This document shows positions 12,001-18,866 of a DNA stretch of 64,000 nucleotides, one piece after another (position 1 is the stretch's first letter; each line of letters opens with the position of its first letter). The notes under the pieces are model-generated. The model saw nothing but the letters and a program-made list of their open reading frames with translations, was not told where the DNA came from and ran no database searches. Source of the stretch: an uncultured Gammaproteobacteria bacterium (GTDB lineage: Bacteria > Pseudomonadota > Gammaproteobacteria > Berkiellales > Berkiellaceae); the NCBI GenBank assembly GCA_902826485.1, contig CADEEZ010000003.1:1-64000 (forward strand). Direction: 5' to 3'. The position numbers were made by a program, and so were the translations under genes.

Positions 12001-15000
12001 TGGTTCCAGAGGTAACAATGTAGTTTTTATCAATGGCTGTTTTGTGGAATAACTGATATAATTGTTTTAAATCTTTGCTAGTAGAAGGAGAGGTTCTGTC
12101 AAATTTAAATAAAATAGCTTTTTGATTGAACAAGCGTTGTGATGTGGCATTCATATCCGAAAAATTTGTTTCTAACAAACTGTCCTTTACTTGAAATATA
12201 ACGACATTTGTTCCATTCGTTTTTTTTAATACACTTAAGGGGCCAAGTACCTTACTCTTGCCGCCTCCCATAATTAACTGGATTACTTCGTTGCTATATT
12301 CACCTGTTTTTTTATCTTTATTTAATAACTTATCTAAATAAAATTTTTGCAAAGGCATGATAAGAATTTCTTCTTCTTTTTGGAAAAATTGAAAATCCGC
12401 CTCACCCACAGTGGAAATAATATTACTTGCAGAAAGTACTCTACCCAATTGAGTAATTTCAACTACTTTATCATCATTATTAAAATCAGCATCTTTAATT
12501 TTATCTACGTGAATTTCTTTACCAATTTTTTCATATTGCGTTTTTAGAATCTCAAAATTAGTGCATTGTGCCATTTGATCGTGGAGATGCTGTATATCTT
12601 CTTCTTTGTCTAACTCAGTGATTCTTTTGTATTCACTGAAATCAGCTAAAACAAATAATCGATTTAAATCAGCCAGGGTTAATGGTTCTCTTTTTCTCGC
12701 TAATAAATCTAATTTATATTTTTCTGCCAAACGGGGATCTGAGGGGCCTTTGTTGAGTAACTTTAATAATTCAGGTTCTATAACGTTAATTTTTTTATTT
12801 AATTCTTTAACAAAACTTTCACTTTCTTCAGCGATTTTTGTTCTTACTTGTTTATCGGAAATAAATTTCTTAGTGATATCAGCAAGTTTAACTAACTCAT
12901 CATTCTTTTCTTTCCCAATTTGTTCATCATATTCCCGTTTAGGTTTAACCGAATCCTGAAAACTTTTCCCTTCAATTTTTTGTGCTAGTTCGTTTTTAAG
13001 CCTATCTACCTCTGTTTGGGTATTTTGTTTAAGTTTTTCCACTTCATTATAAAAATCTGTCAATTTAGATTGTTTAATAAAATCTGAATACAACAGCCCA
13101 GCATAGGCTGTATTAGTTGAAGGATTAATTTGAATAGGCTTGGGCGTATATTTTTCGATTTTTATTTTTTTAGAGGTAATATCCACCACTTTAGATTCAG
13201 CTCTGTATCCCATTGTTGAAATATTAACTGAAGAATTAACAGAAACCGCTTGGCCAAATATATCTTTAACATAGTCCATAAATCGACTATCTTGATTTGT
13301 GGTGTCAGTTCCCCAAGCAGTTTTAGTTTTGGCAAAAGGCTTAAGATTATAATTATAAAATTGACTTTGTTTTTTTAAGACTGTTAATAAGGTTGCACTC
13401 CAAATAGGAATAAGACTTTTTTGTTTATCGTTTTTAATGAGTTGATTTGCCTCAAGGGTATCTGTTAAAAATCTTTCCAACACCATTCGTTGGTTTTGAG
13501 TGCCAGACTTTGCAATGTTTACCAGTGGGATGAAATGCCGAACAAAGTCTCTATCAGACATATCTGGTTTTAATTTTAAAATTGCTTCGGCGGCAGAAAT
13601 ATTTTCTCCCTCTTGTACAATGCCATTAAAATCTCGAAGATTATTAGGATTAAATTTATCATATGTTTGTTCAAGTTTGAATGGAACTTCTTTTTGATGT
13701 ACCTTTTGCGTAAAGCCAGTAGCTTGTTTTACTCTCGTTGTTTTTTCTTCTAAGCGTTGAACGACATCTCTATTTTTTTCAGGCATATCTAAGGCGTGAA
13801 TTTTGCCTAATTCTCTTACCCTGTACCAATTTTTAAGCTTTTCATGCCGCGCTTTGAGGGGAATAAAACTTTTTGCTTTTACATTTAAAAGTGACATCAT
13901 TTTATATTCAAGTTCGCGAGCTAAAAGCATTGATTTAGGTATATTGGCACGTGTGCTCAAATTGTCATTTAGGGTGGATATCATTAAGCTTGGCAATGAA
14001 GCTTCAACTTTTTTTAAGTGTTCATATCGTGCTTTAATTAAAAAACCGTCGGGCGTAGTCGGGGTCATGTCTTTAGGTTTGGGTAGGGAAAAATCTTTCT
14101 TTTGATAATTTAGTTCAGATACCAAATATAATAGGTGTGTACGCACGGCAATAAATTCAGGTGAATCAATTTTACTTGCTAATCCAGGAGCGGAATTCAG
14201 TATTTTGTCGATGATATCTAATTCTTCGGGCGTGCCCTTTAATCCACCCGATTTAATTAAGGAGCGAACGGCGCTCAATGCTTCTACCGGTTTAATATTA
14301 ATTAAATTAATATAGGCCAAATATAATTTTTCAGCAGGTGTACTTGCTTTAATTTCATTTGTATTTGGATCAATGGGATAAACAAAGTATTTTTCAGTAT
14401 TTGAATAAGTAATGCAACCCTTAGGAAAACTATTGAAAGCTTCAGGATTAGGCGGAATATTAAGTTCAGGTACACCTAATCCCAAATCCATCCTTTTAAT
14501 TACATTTGTGCTATCTAAAATAGGGGTATTATAAGCTGTTTTAAATTGATCTTCTTTTAATTTGCTATCTGCCGACATATCAACATAAAAAGCTTGATTG
14601 GGCATATAGATTGAGCGTTGTTTAGTTTTGCCGTCTTCTGACTTTTTTTCAAAGACTAAGCCATTATTCATAATTGGTTTAGTTTGAATTTTTTTATCAT
14701 TTACTAAAATTAAGTTGGGCTGGCCAATTGGATGAATAAGCCACTTTTGCTCTGTAATGTCAAATCTACCGACGAGTTCAATATTATATCTTGGAAATTT
14801 AATTTTAATTTCATCAATATTTTTTGTGCCTATTTTATTTTTAAATAATATTTCAGTAAACTCTTTTTCTTCAAAATTAGAAAATAATGGGAAAAGTAAT
14901 GAGGCTGGATTTACGTCTATTTGGTTTACTTCAAGCTTAGAATTTCCTTTAAAAAAATCACCATGATCACTTATCAACACAAAACCTGTTTCTTGTCGTT

Positions 15001-18000
15001 TACCATTTAATTCTTTTATTAATTTAGTTTGTGTATCAATTAAATATTGTCCATTTTGTTTTTCAATTAAAATCTCTCTATTATCTAAATCTGCCCATGC
15101 TTTGATTTCATTACTATAAAAATACTCAGGTAAATTTATGTCTAAATTACTTGTTTGGTTTAGATCACTTCTTAATAATAAAGAAAAAATATTTCTTCCC
15201 GCTGTTCTTACAATGTTTTGTTTTTCATAATATTTTTTTACACCATTAACTATTTTTTCTTCGTGATAAACAAACGGTTTATTGTAATTTTGAGTCTCAA
15301 GAAAATAAGCATTGGATTCTGACTCGTTAATTTTATATGTCTTAACTAGGCTATTAGATTTAGCGTTTTTACCTATTGTAACTGTTAGTTTAGGTAAATT
15401 ATCCCCCATCATTTCTTTATATAAAGCTGAATTAACCATCTTAGCAGGTGGATAAGATAAATAACTACCTTGAATTAAAATCTGCCCTTCTGCCATATCT
15501 ATAGATAATATTTTTTCTCCAGAATCATTTAATCCATAAAAATAAGGATACTTGGGTTTTCGTGTTTTAATTTTTGATAATTCACCTACATTCCAATTTT
15601 TTTCTTTAAGCCTCTCAATTGTAAGATCAAATATTTTATCTTGATGGTCCAAAAATATTTTTGTGCTTTCATCCATGAGTTTTCTATGCATTTCATGAGC
15701 TTCATTCGATTCTAATTTATTCTCTTTGGCATTTGCACTGTATTCCATATAATTATTAAATAATTCCTTGATAACTTGTTCTTGTCCTTTTATCAATATA
15801 GTTGTGTTATCGTTTGACATTTTATTTTTAACTGCCAGATTTTTAAAATTTTCGCCAAGATATTTTAAATAGGCTAAACTTAACTGAAGCTTAATTTTAG
15901 ATATTTGATATCTTTCAGAAGGCATTAATTCATTTTGATTAAAACTACTTAAGAGTGTATTTAATTCTGCATTCTGTATCATCAATTCATTTTTATTTTT
16001 AAAATCAGGCATTGTTAATATGTAATCATTTACGTCTGCTTGCAATTGACAAAAATACAAGGCACTATCTGTTATTTTATCTTGTTCACTAAAATATAAA
16101 ATAGCTTTATCTGTAAATTCTTTAAAGTCGTTTAAGAAATTAGGATTGTTTTTTACCGCTTCTGAAAGAATGCCTGGTTGAAAAATATTTCTTCGCAAAT
16201 ACTGTTGCATATCATGCTGAAGCGTATTTTTTGAGGCTTCATTTTTTTCATTTAAAGTTTTATCTGATAATAAATCTAGTCTATCTTTAAAAAAATCCAG
16301 GGTAGTTAAAAATTGAAGGCTCGGTGCAGTTCTTAAATGCATTAATTCTTGATAAAGAGGATCAAGATCTGATTGTAAAACTTTATCGTCACCCCATTCT
16401 GGTTTAATACCATTGGCTGTCGAATAAATTTTGTTATCTTTATAGGTATCTTCGTGCGTCGACTTGCTTATTTTATTATCGGTGGTTAATTTTATTTTAA
16501 TTTTTTCATCGTTAATTTTTTCAAAATGCGTTATTAATTGATTATTTGTTTCGAAATCCCTAGTAATTTCTATACGAGAAAAAAGATAATCGTGTGTTTT
16601 ATCATCAGGTCTATATATCCATTTGTCAGGATCACTTTGTAAAAAATTAAGTGAAGATAAAGTGTTGTTTGAGAGGGTTTCCGATATTCTACTACTCTGT
16701 GCTCTCATTTTTTTATAAAAAGTAACTTGTTTAGCTTCTTCTGCGTACAGCCCAGGTGACTGTTCAAAATAATGCAGATAAGCTACGGCAGCACGATAAT
16801 CTTCGCCAATATACTTTCTAATTACCCGATCTTCATCTCCTGTAAATAAAGGGGCATGATTTTTGTCATACAACTCTTCTAAATATTTTTTAAGACGCTC
16901 GTTCCTTTTTAAGTAAGATAAAATTGTCTCTTTACTAATTGTCTCACCATAGGTTTGTGTACTATTTAATAGCCCTTTAACTTTTTCGTCTAAAATGGCG
17001 TTTTGAGTAGCTAAATAAGGTGTTAAATGGGATTTTGCTTTAAAAGTACTAAAACCACCCCAATTAAAAAACCCATCTAAGCCACTATTTTTGCATACCA
17101 TATTGGTATTTTTATAAACAGAATTCATGGATTCTGCTACACATAGTAAAGCCGCTACGTTTGTTGAGCTTAAATTTCCGCTTCCATTTTGTGAGGTAAT
17201 GGACCGGCTGTATTGCTTTAACAGTATATTCATCCCCTCAATATAATCAATACTCTGTTGAGCAGAATTTATGGAACTATAATACTCTGCATTTAATGGC
17301 AGTTTAGATACGTATGATAATATTTGTTTTTCTGCATCAGAATGAAATCCTTCTTTCATCAATAGTTCAATATGTTTATTTAAAGTATTTAAATTATTAA
17401 CAGAAAATTTTTCTGGATCTATTAACTTGCTAATATAATCTTTTTTATCTACATTAAACGGTTTTTCATCAATCATTTCTCCTGAAGGAATGACTTTTAG
17501 TGCTTCGTCAGATTTATGCGCAAAATTTGTTCTGCCTGTTTCTTTTTTATTTAAGTCTTTGATGCTGTCTAATGATTGGGATACTTCTTCTATGAATACA
17601 TGTTCGTTTTGTTTTTGAATTTCTTGTGCGTTTTGTAAAAGTTTTTTTGCTTTGTCTTGGATAGGCTGAGGGATTTTATCACCCATTTTAAGCATAATTC
17701 TGGAAAGATTCTCTGTGGAATATCTTAGCTGAGTTAATTTTTTTTGATCCATCGAGGTATGATTATTTTTTATAAATAATTCATTACTGTATAATTTAAG
17801 ACAAAAAAGAATTAATTTAGATTTGTCTTTATCCTTCATGTCATTTTTCATTAGTTCATGTAATGATTTTTCGGCACAAGTTCCTGATCTTTGGCCCATC
17901 GAAGCATTTTCTTTAAAACTATCTCCTAATGAAGCGGGGTCAATTTCCTTGCCCCCTAGATAAGCAATTTTTCTAAATACTTGTTCGTATAAAATTTCTG

Positions 18001-18694
18001 CATTGTAATCAAGTTCTTTACTTGAATCGCGATTGGGTACAAGAGGATATATTTGGGGTTTTGTTAATTCACTTATAAAATAAGTCAATCCTTCTTCAGT
18101 GAGTTTATCTTTGGGTATTCTATAGGATTTAACGGTTTTATAGCGATCTTTATCTTTGCCCGGCACGGTTTCATGATACTCTAACCCTGAACCAGAATTA
18201 TAAACTAAAAATAAAAGATCGCCATTTTGATCTCTTTTGAATTCATAAGCGATCGCATGACCGGCTTTACCTTTACCATTCCAACCCCCAGGCATTAAAA
18301 CGCTTTCATCTGAAGCTCGTGTGGGAAGTTTTAGTATCCTTTCAGCGACAGGTGCAACAAATTTCTTCAAGCGTTCGTTGAGCTCATTTTCGAATATGTC
18401 TGCACCTGTCAACCAATTACCTTTACTAATTGGATTTTTTCTCAAATCAGTTAAAAAATTTTGATGATTAAGTTGTCCGCTAGTTATCAACATTGAACCT
18501 AATCTTTGTTGAAGGTGGGCAATATTGTTTTTATCGTTTTGGTTTTTTAATACATAATTCAAATCGGGGCTGAATTGTACAAAATGATTCATAAAAGCAA
18601 TGGTATCTTTGTATTGCTGGCCTTCTAAGTTTCGTGTCCCAGAAATGAAAGCATCGTTATTAATGTGTGCGAACAACGCAATACTAATATCCAT
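1..18694 (-). CDS. Giant multidomain protein, 3' end outside window
   Basis: An open frame runs from ATG at 18692-18694 (AGAGG about 10 bases upstream) to the left edge with no stop, giving at least 6,231 codons; the C-terminus is not visible. Order seen: N-terminal domain with His146 (GHA) and Cys273 (SGTC); long helical and mixed region to about residue 2100; P-loop/DExx module about 2100-2800; acidic linker near 2965-2990; degenerate ankyrin repeats about 3285-3770; divergent 85-residue repeats from about 4000 onward with Pro/Thr/Val-rich linkers; two Cys-protease candidate domains (about 5350-5685 and 5750-6010); TPQPS array at the edge. No signal peptide is seen. It is AT-rich compared with the housekeeping genes. 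Giant ankyrin proteins of intracellular bacteria are often type IV secretion substrates; that role is inferred here. The frame is certain, the function unknown. Confidence 0.93.
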   Translation of the reverse strand, partial: MDISIALFAHINNDAFISGTRNLEGQQYKDTIAFMNHFVQFSPDLNYVLKNQNDKNNIAHLQQRLGSMLITSGQLNHQNFLTDLRKNPISKGNWLTGADIFENELNERLKKFVAPVAERILKLPTRASDESVLMPGGWNGKGKAGHAIAYEFKRDQNGDLLFLVYNSGSGLEYHETVPGKDKDRYKTVKSYRIPKDKLTEEGLTYFISELTKPQIYPLVPNRDSSKELDYNAEILYEQVFRKIAYLGGKEIDPASLGDSFKENASMGQRSGTCAEKSLHELMKNDMKDKDKSKLILFCLKLYSNELFIKNNHTSMDQKKLTQLRYSTENLSRIMLKMGDKIPQPIQDKAKKLLQNAQEIQKQNEHVFIEEVSQSLDSIKDLNKKETGRTNFAHKSDEALKVIPSGEMIDEKPFNVDKKDYISKLIDPEKFSVNNLNTLNKHIELLMKEGFHSDAEKQILSYVSKLPLNAEYYSSINSAQQSIDYIEGMNILLKQYSRSITSQNGSGNLSSTNVAALLCVAESMNSVYKNTNMVCKNSGLDGFFNWGGFSTFKAKSHLTPYLATQNAILDEKVKGLLNSTQTYGETISKETILSYLKRNERLKKYLEELYDKNHAPLFTGDEDRVIRKYIGEDYRAAVAYLHYFEQSPGLYAEEAKQVTFYKKMRAQSSRISETLSNNTLSSLNFLQSDPDKWIYRPDDKTHDYLFSRIEITRDFETNNQLITHFEKINDEKIKIKLTTDNKISKSTHEDTYKDNKIYSTANGIKPEWGDDKVLQSDLDPLYQELMHLRTAPSLQFLTTLDFFKDRLDLLSDKTLNEKNEASKNTLQHDMQQYLRRNIFQPGILSEAVKNNPNFLNDFKEFTDKAILYFSEQDKITDSALYFCQLQADVNDYILTMPDFKNKNELMIQNAELNTLLSSFNQNELMPSERYQISKIKLQLSLAYLKYLGENFKNLAVKNKMSNDNTTILIKGQEQVIKELFNNYMEYSANAKENKLESNEAHEMHRKLMDESTKIFLDHQDKIFDLTIERLKEKNWNVGELSKIKTRKPKYPYFYGLNDSGEKILSIDMAEGQILIQGSYLSYPPAKMVNSALYKEMMGDNLPKLTVTIGKNAKSNSLVKTYKINESESNAYFLETQNYNKPFVYHEEKIVNGVKKYYEKQNIVRTAGRNIFSLLLRSDLNQTSNLDINLPEYFYSNEIKAWADLDNREILIEKQNGQYLIDTQTKLIKELNGKRQETGFVLISDHGDFFKGNSKLEVNQIDVNPASLLFPLFSNFEEKEFTEILFKNKIGTKNIDEIKIKFPRYNIELVGRFDITEQKWLIHPIGQPNLILVNDKKIQTKPIMNNGLVFEKKSEDGKTKQRSIYMPNQAFYVDMSADSKLKEDQFKTAYNTPILDSTNVIKRMDLGLGVPELNIPPNPEAFNSFPKGCITYSNTEKYFVYPIDPNTNEIKASTPAEKLYLAYINLINIKPVEALSAVRSLIKSGGLKGTPEELDIIDKILNSAPGLASKIDSPEFIAVRTHLLYLVSELNYQKKDFSLPKPKDMTPTTPDGFLIKARYEHLKKVEASLPSLMISTLNDNLSTRANIPKSMLLARELEYKMMSLLNVKAKSFIPLKARHEKLKNWYRVRELGKIHALDMPEKNRDVVQRLEEKTTRVKQATGFTQKVHQKEVPFKLEQTYDKFNPNNLRDFNGIVQEGENISAAEAILKLKPDMSDRDFVRHFIPLVNIAKSGTQNQRMVLERFLTDTLEANQLIKNDKQKSLIPIWSATLLTVLKKQSQFYNYNLKPFAKTKTAWGTDTTNQDSRFMDYVKDIFGQAVSVNSSVNISTMGYRAESKVVDITSKKIKIEKYTPKPIQINPSTNTAYAGLLYSDFIKQSKLTDFYNEVEKLKQNTQTEVDRLKNELAQKIEGKSFQDSVKPKREYDEQIGKEKNDELVKLADITKKFISDKQVRTKIAEESESFVKELNKKINVIEPELLKLLNKGPSDPRLAEKYKLDLLARKREPLTLADLNRLFVLADFSEYKRITELDKEEDIQHLHDQMAQCTNFEILKTQYEKIGKEIHVDKIKDADFNNDDKVVEITQLGRVLSASNIISTVGEADFQFFQKEEEILIMPLQKFYLDKLLNKDKKTGEYSNEVIQLIMGGGKSKVLGPLSVLKKTNGTNVVIFQVKDSLLETNFSDMNATSQRLFNQKAILFKFDRTSPSTSKDLKQLYQLFHKTAIDKNYIVTSGTSLQSLELKYLETLDSPPDVKNQSELEEWSKQIKWYERTLALINQGDRIVDEIHDELDPSKELNFTLGSSLVPPKDDVKFTIDFMWFLKDVSVTKILNLKSDKAVFDLIHDNKDLVGLDSSQLKIKMQEIMRQIGTQLVNEPDNPNNPFKKTIEKLQLTSDQRKDLVDYLLDKNDKIVSIFKAKKLSPRELNEIGILKFELSKILGLTLLETYNENYGPSKDENVSALKKKLAIPYACKDTPREMSRVGQFIKSMNNTTQLNIIEPLTEDIVLEVITSYLDKAKTELLDSTNGKFENTQASIQFNEKFGKERGIELKTISTLSKNDLIKVVKSCKESDAFKKAVLAEFILPLVQINPIVLSSNSANSGSMTKTTQGMTGTPYNARAFLQDIHFDELQGLGTDGETIDQLKRKNTKVEVSDKYETVTGFLEELVAKNPKAKDTRVIIDAGALLKKEKSNLEVAQKIGDFYTKNPKLSSTEIKYVLYFDNKENVLHAWDIKNNKSIYVGVTDEKEVSKILGCSPDERFTFYDQARITGTDIVQAPNAHAFVTFSEKTTQSNLLQAVKRMRQFTNNQSVTLVEPSYLVDRVKPDINSVLEFVNQVEADKCLKIHFQGANQKFKNVLRRDFLGKIAQIPKPIEKAEAFKIFKTIFTKKYEPNHFKNHGGVETLQKDTQAYFDTLANNYYEQWLDLLKEAKINPSQTEMEKVKDILDKLAKKAAEDCAAEFLSKPIKPYHAGDSLDLDEGLDTEVENELENELQIEIENELELEKQQIFYDKTVTIFSTNKFELNSMNSMSVKANDSFMLGNKPSFSFDDNIRISLMQSKTVNEQPKYYDQHIKPIHVCMMVVSKNDPQKLTCVILTKIEAEEYTKLTKSQLASKYPNQHVWFVSPNDTFLHGNMPVDLPDTYTRTLEQVRFINGDVKQIAQQKSGVTWLNEKTDEKLKFMQDTVLPRFRHKAKNLKLLKARLDITSKVTQFILDNPFVNYLDFDWKSKFSNYEKLPEDNKTSINNFAIALNDINMLHASNANHPDLQGAAFDEYLRKFDEQIRPILKHHKINVLDKRTKVINAIKNKTDLNFISSDDYKELDLNFLSDNQTLFELTLKNGTSEKMLPFFGKNKRIDPNQINGEGKTNIEVIVEHLSKNSSLNTESTLLKTFGSEDSIADYAGSSNAASNLLVLAVKHNIKPLFIFVSNQYLDSFATEQTLITMLHAAQKELPTPSDPLIKKLIQTNGTNGDLLEKYRKLESVVVDKIDELIINNYSPTPDFNKRPFNKKLDIKKFDKTMVEKVLKKPNLALYQYLDNYAIFFSITRVDKGTALETLIKHSKNIKDDDLNKMIDILLKNNVDIKPGFAAALEENKSLTVLKHLKSKAGTNIHYDPAFTSKENKFLILRNYDKTNKESMTEVIRKATLYVSKDIGGNLNKTVNTQGNTFIHEMVNLEDNENKIEELFNYLKPLGNLIDFNVKNSDGGTALHMAVTNKNVAMVKQLLALDTKEFNFDLEDKNKKTALDLVKEALAKDESYSPEIVKLITAAHKVKYPHLYLKDLPVESLLSHRVYEYVLSQYNDSNKPRTDIFNKVLHAFSRNESEFNIHKSELYKVINEDSLYKLTEIFPSIVGMYEKVSYNENYLGKMNTPKDFSAPKLGEIKLAGKLAEFPATWPKAEVTASKIYVNLINNSEYNSIINNPILMQKTISDGLYKNTKTVSEFGTTLISLKKMLNGVDDDAHITTIIQQLSKIKVDSSRFPSEKPAISGVTPQPIVQPDKPQAVKIDFDGLAFNYFWDIVSSGQYRGKYQNIDFDGFVNGNVSTKEDFDKLKEALKTQINTLLEDTLTDRDAALQALEKLAYKPKVTPVVDKPSGVQVGQKSEVSGKYRALVEGVFERSESYPKGIHPRNKDLISKDLHSLAKEESEFKDIVLEFNILVKEKRRIDEKKYSFAEFAEQPSAFKFNSKLLISSKPQPKVEENNLSKPLETNAAKIEQKEESNVSQKPVEQKVEVKKVELIPAIKLPTQNYTVMARDIYTYGIPFTNQYETKFDTAFKIKIKEYAKTEEDFNEITAELDYIIDSELGYDYLKNQKAKEMLNAIKPIDLGIKVNVTPKVPSPIVPQPSIKPDSKPEITPVVVSPVVKPESVVHQQPITQPSTQPVAQAESASVLLAKLLRFFPDKLDDLKILHSDMYKEQNRLHASILNAAIMDKTKQSTQPGYISTLENDPVFKEQKDFHAKLENARTIIAPFVAYKELLDTEQALRDLCERIPQSFIDEIEISIGKESDIIIKNDLIFAKQYITRVKNLKNDLDLALPELKAVLTTHSGIAEFKHYAKYMLELETLTAENGVYQNIISNAYELTLAPLPTSGMPMSKNIHLKIGDDNKLHYMVESLDKKLVDNLIDLSGIQLPKELSQDFLDKNRQAILDKILANGHILKVHDYKKYQIENGDFNGITKYLKLFGLTSPSFQRGMRIKDQTAEIFKNIEKINNPEMLKDLPSGIIFFKNFQENIKNLKDQSALHSAKANERAVSFTYNRMVENIKLIDKSTYLSLDLILKFREAYEAMVIKGNKPIVEQIVFDKLEESTKVLLKPNTTWSQWISDTKRAVKGKSIGLSDDEEKEENDIEKYNKLLQGLDVFIKALAVSNPKQILNKEQEDWNAAYDKIYQSINKFIDNINTDVEKLKDKQSYANFVKLYTEAQKFLDDNKANKLFSTIQQTNLAAKFGDLSMARSNILNELEGDIKVKLKFKKPPQELKNEFEKIKQELNDPHLIYSHLSENEKKALIATVDQKIDEINKQLTLGSQTVTPVTQQVETVKPISADALRLYTQVANNLANNIIKEIQVNANKSEFSLSDYIAHKLKSNSSTEQEFILINDLLNTYVSKNLGTTPDLQLKILDALKNVKYVLSTTTPSKKTTVIPSTNPPQGIPINLDAVGFDYLREKFSSGVTTKKSDVSVEDFMNQNVSNQEDFNQFRDKLKGMLDNFFLNAPEGRGRTAAVYELINKAKYNPNLSNIVTPSTGSNIVTPTSVSGSNTTSLLDYKKIANEIFQALSKSTDHFKNENVGLMFAKLHNNSKSKDDFDKIKVELTDQIGRDLVRHSPEYKVAIKMLNEATFNPSLITPSIPPQVIIPPVIQEVNPIWNEKLRCKTTGWHNNCGLNSLTHFLYAKLQDNSLEKLYSTDPEYNKLLATFQEYYGLANQPTWKDIKTLLSIKELEAPHDVEAILAPVLRKHLGKLIIQDARKVWNEDAAVALGDHLRGREKYDVSIPIFATNKDKFDELKKKFEEGFSKLDFSKTPVSQKEREDVISKMKHDNTENKTSGKIWDITDEKAIQQRVKNTRELAWEDIIVKEAKDHWLKQGGGAEKFANHMASLTTAEMISAGQLGFLAKALKVNTQIYRPNNKGIYEIHFNDSEATTQSGWTMKVANSGAHWEYEEPKQDVTAAAEHNKFYSPGLGKFKTFGGAITDQSTQIKQIKDYVTINLPVVKPVVPVSSNIPVNPNIQPVTPVVTPTVPNIPIKPTVPIKPTIPTQTVIWDDKLLCKATGWYNNCALNCLAHFMLAKLETNELQKLYSKDPEYQKILKAFQEYYHFKNPPTWDDIKDLLKTYPAPHDREAVLAPVLRKCLANLMASKPDNILLNVRGDFRHYLSDQKKENVRVNTNEPIFKSLKGSKFDYEKLKTEYDKKLSEAKPALSKLAEDNLLDEYEAQFETYWKKDGGEKRYFDYIGDLTNKEMVSAEEFQLFCEDLHIAAYTFMPAVKKIEDEPVSPHPWTIKVLNKGMHWEYEEPNKNISDANQHNKFYPADPFANSSLGLIGDYRTIQGTDSSALPSEIIQAVQLKLPKLGATAQPIVTPSKPSGSSVFDADVIADKIFHEANALTQNFTLDIQGMFAGKINTYATSETEFNSIKSALPAVIKTYLELDSDPNKYKKVIALLGDPKYIPPVPQGTQPSVPTPTTPILGGSTGQKPVVVTPNIPQNISGTTSVQPTTPVQPSTPQPSTPQPSTPQPSTPQPS
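685..1450 (-). other. Cysteine-protease candidate domain 2 (OTU/papain-like)
   Basis: Residues about 5750-6005. It has TGWYNNCALNCLAHFM with candidate nucleophile Cys5767 and a second Cys5771, then GMHWEYEEP with candidate His5998, 231 residues downstream. It aligns with domain 1 almost throughout, but the middle is shorter and diverged. Both copies keep the Cys and His, which argues that both are active. A Pro/Val/Thr-rich linker of about 60 residues separates the two. Confidence 0.5.
1640..2645 (-). other. Cysteine-protease candidate domain 1 (OTU/papain-like)
   Basis: Residues about 5350-5685. It begins with TGWHNNCGLNSLTHFL (candidate nucleophile Cys5373 at the start of a helix) and ends with GAHWEYEEP (candidate base His5648), 275 residues later. 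Cys in an N-N-C-x-L-N context followed much later by His-Trp is the layout of OTU/papain-like thiol proteases, which in intracellular bacteria are often deubiquitinases. Its sequence clearly duplicates the next domain (shared DPEY, FQEYY, PTW, DIK, APHD, LAPVLRK). Fold and activity are inferred. Confidence 0.5.
7380..8840 (-). other. Degenerate ankyrin-repeat region of giant protein
   Basis: Residues about 3285-3770. The clearest repeats are DGGTALHMAV followed by VAMVKQLL (about 7545-7600) and the preceding NTQGNTFIHEMV (about 7695-7735). Earlier units such as DNQTLFELTLKNG and EGKTNIEVIVEHL show the G-x-T-x-L-h pattern weakly. Ankyrin repeats bind proteins; in Legionella and Coxiella they are common in secreted effectors. 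The number of units is uncertain because most have drifted from consensus. Confidence 0.65.
10260..12400 (-). other. DUF3638/DUF3645-like P-loop/DExx module of giant protein
   Basis: Residues about 2100-2815. Walker A: IMGGGKSK (Met2142, Lys2146), matching the conserved NMG.GK motif of DUF3638. Walker B/DExx: DEIHDELDP (Asp2281-Pro2289). Then MTGTP at 2607-2611, TGTD at 2765-2768 and a motif VI-like QAVKRMR with KRMR at 2795-2798. This order is that of an SF2 helicase-like ATPase and corresponds to the DUF3638 plus DUF3645 pair known mainly from very large eukaryotic proteins. All key ATP-binding residues appear present. The substrate is unknown. Confidence 0.72.
17840..18694 (-). other. N-terminal domain of giant protein with conserved-looking His and Cys
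   Basis: Residues 1 to about 285 of the giant protein. Visible motifs are PGGWNGKGKAGHA (His146), LVYNSGSG near residue 165 followed by a His, and QRSGTCAEKSL (Cys273). A Gly-His-Ala, an Asn-Ser-Gly turn and a Cys in a small-residue context would fit a thiol peptidase or acyl-transfer fold with the histidine before the cysteine. I cannot name the family. The enzyme assignment is inference. Confidence 0.4.
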
Positions 18695-18866
18695 AATTTA
18701 ATAACCTCTGTATATGCACTCACCGAAAAAATAAAACCTTGGTCACTAAAGGACATTTTTAATGACAACAGGTTCAATATTTTTAAAGCAGTGAGGTATA
18801 TCTTTATCCCTTAAACGGGGCAAATGATATTTGATAAAAGGTATTAAATTGTAGATACGTGGTATT

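Noticed and set aside
2940-14966. Many short plus-strand ORFs across the first 15 kb
   Set aside because: They lie opposite the uninterrupted minus-strand giant frame, have no recognisable motifs or ribosome sites and low-complexity Phe/Ser/Leu composition; they are antisense shadows.
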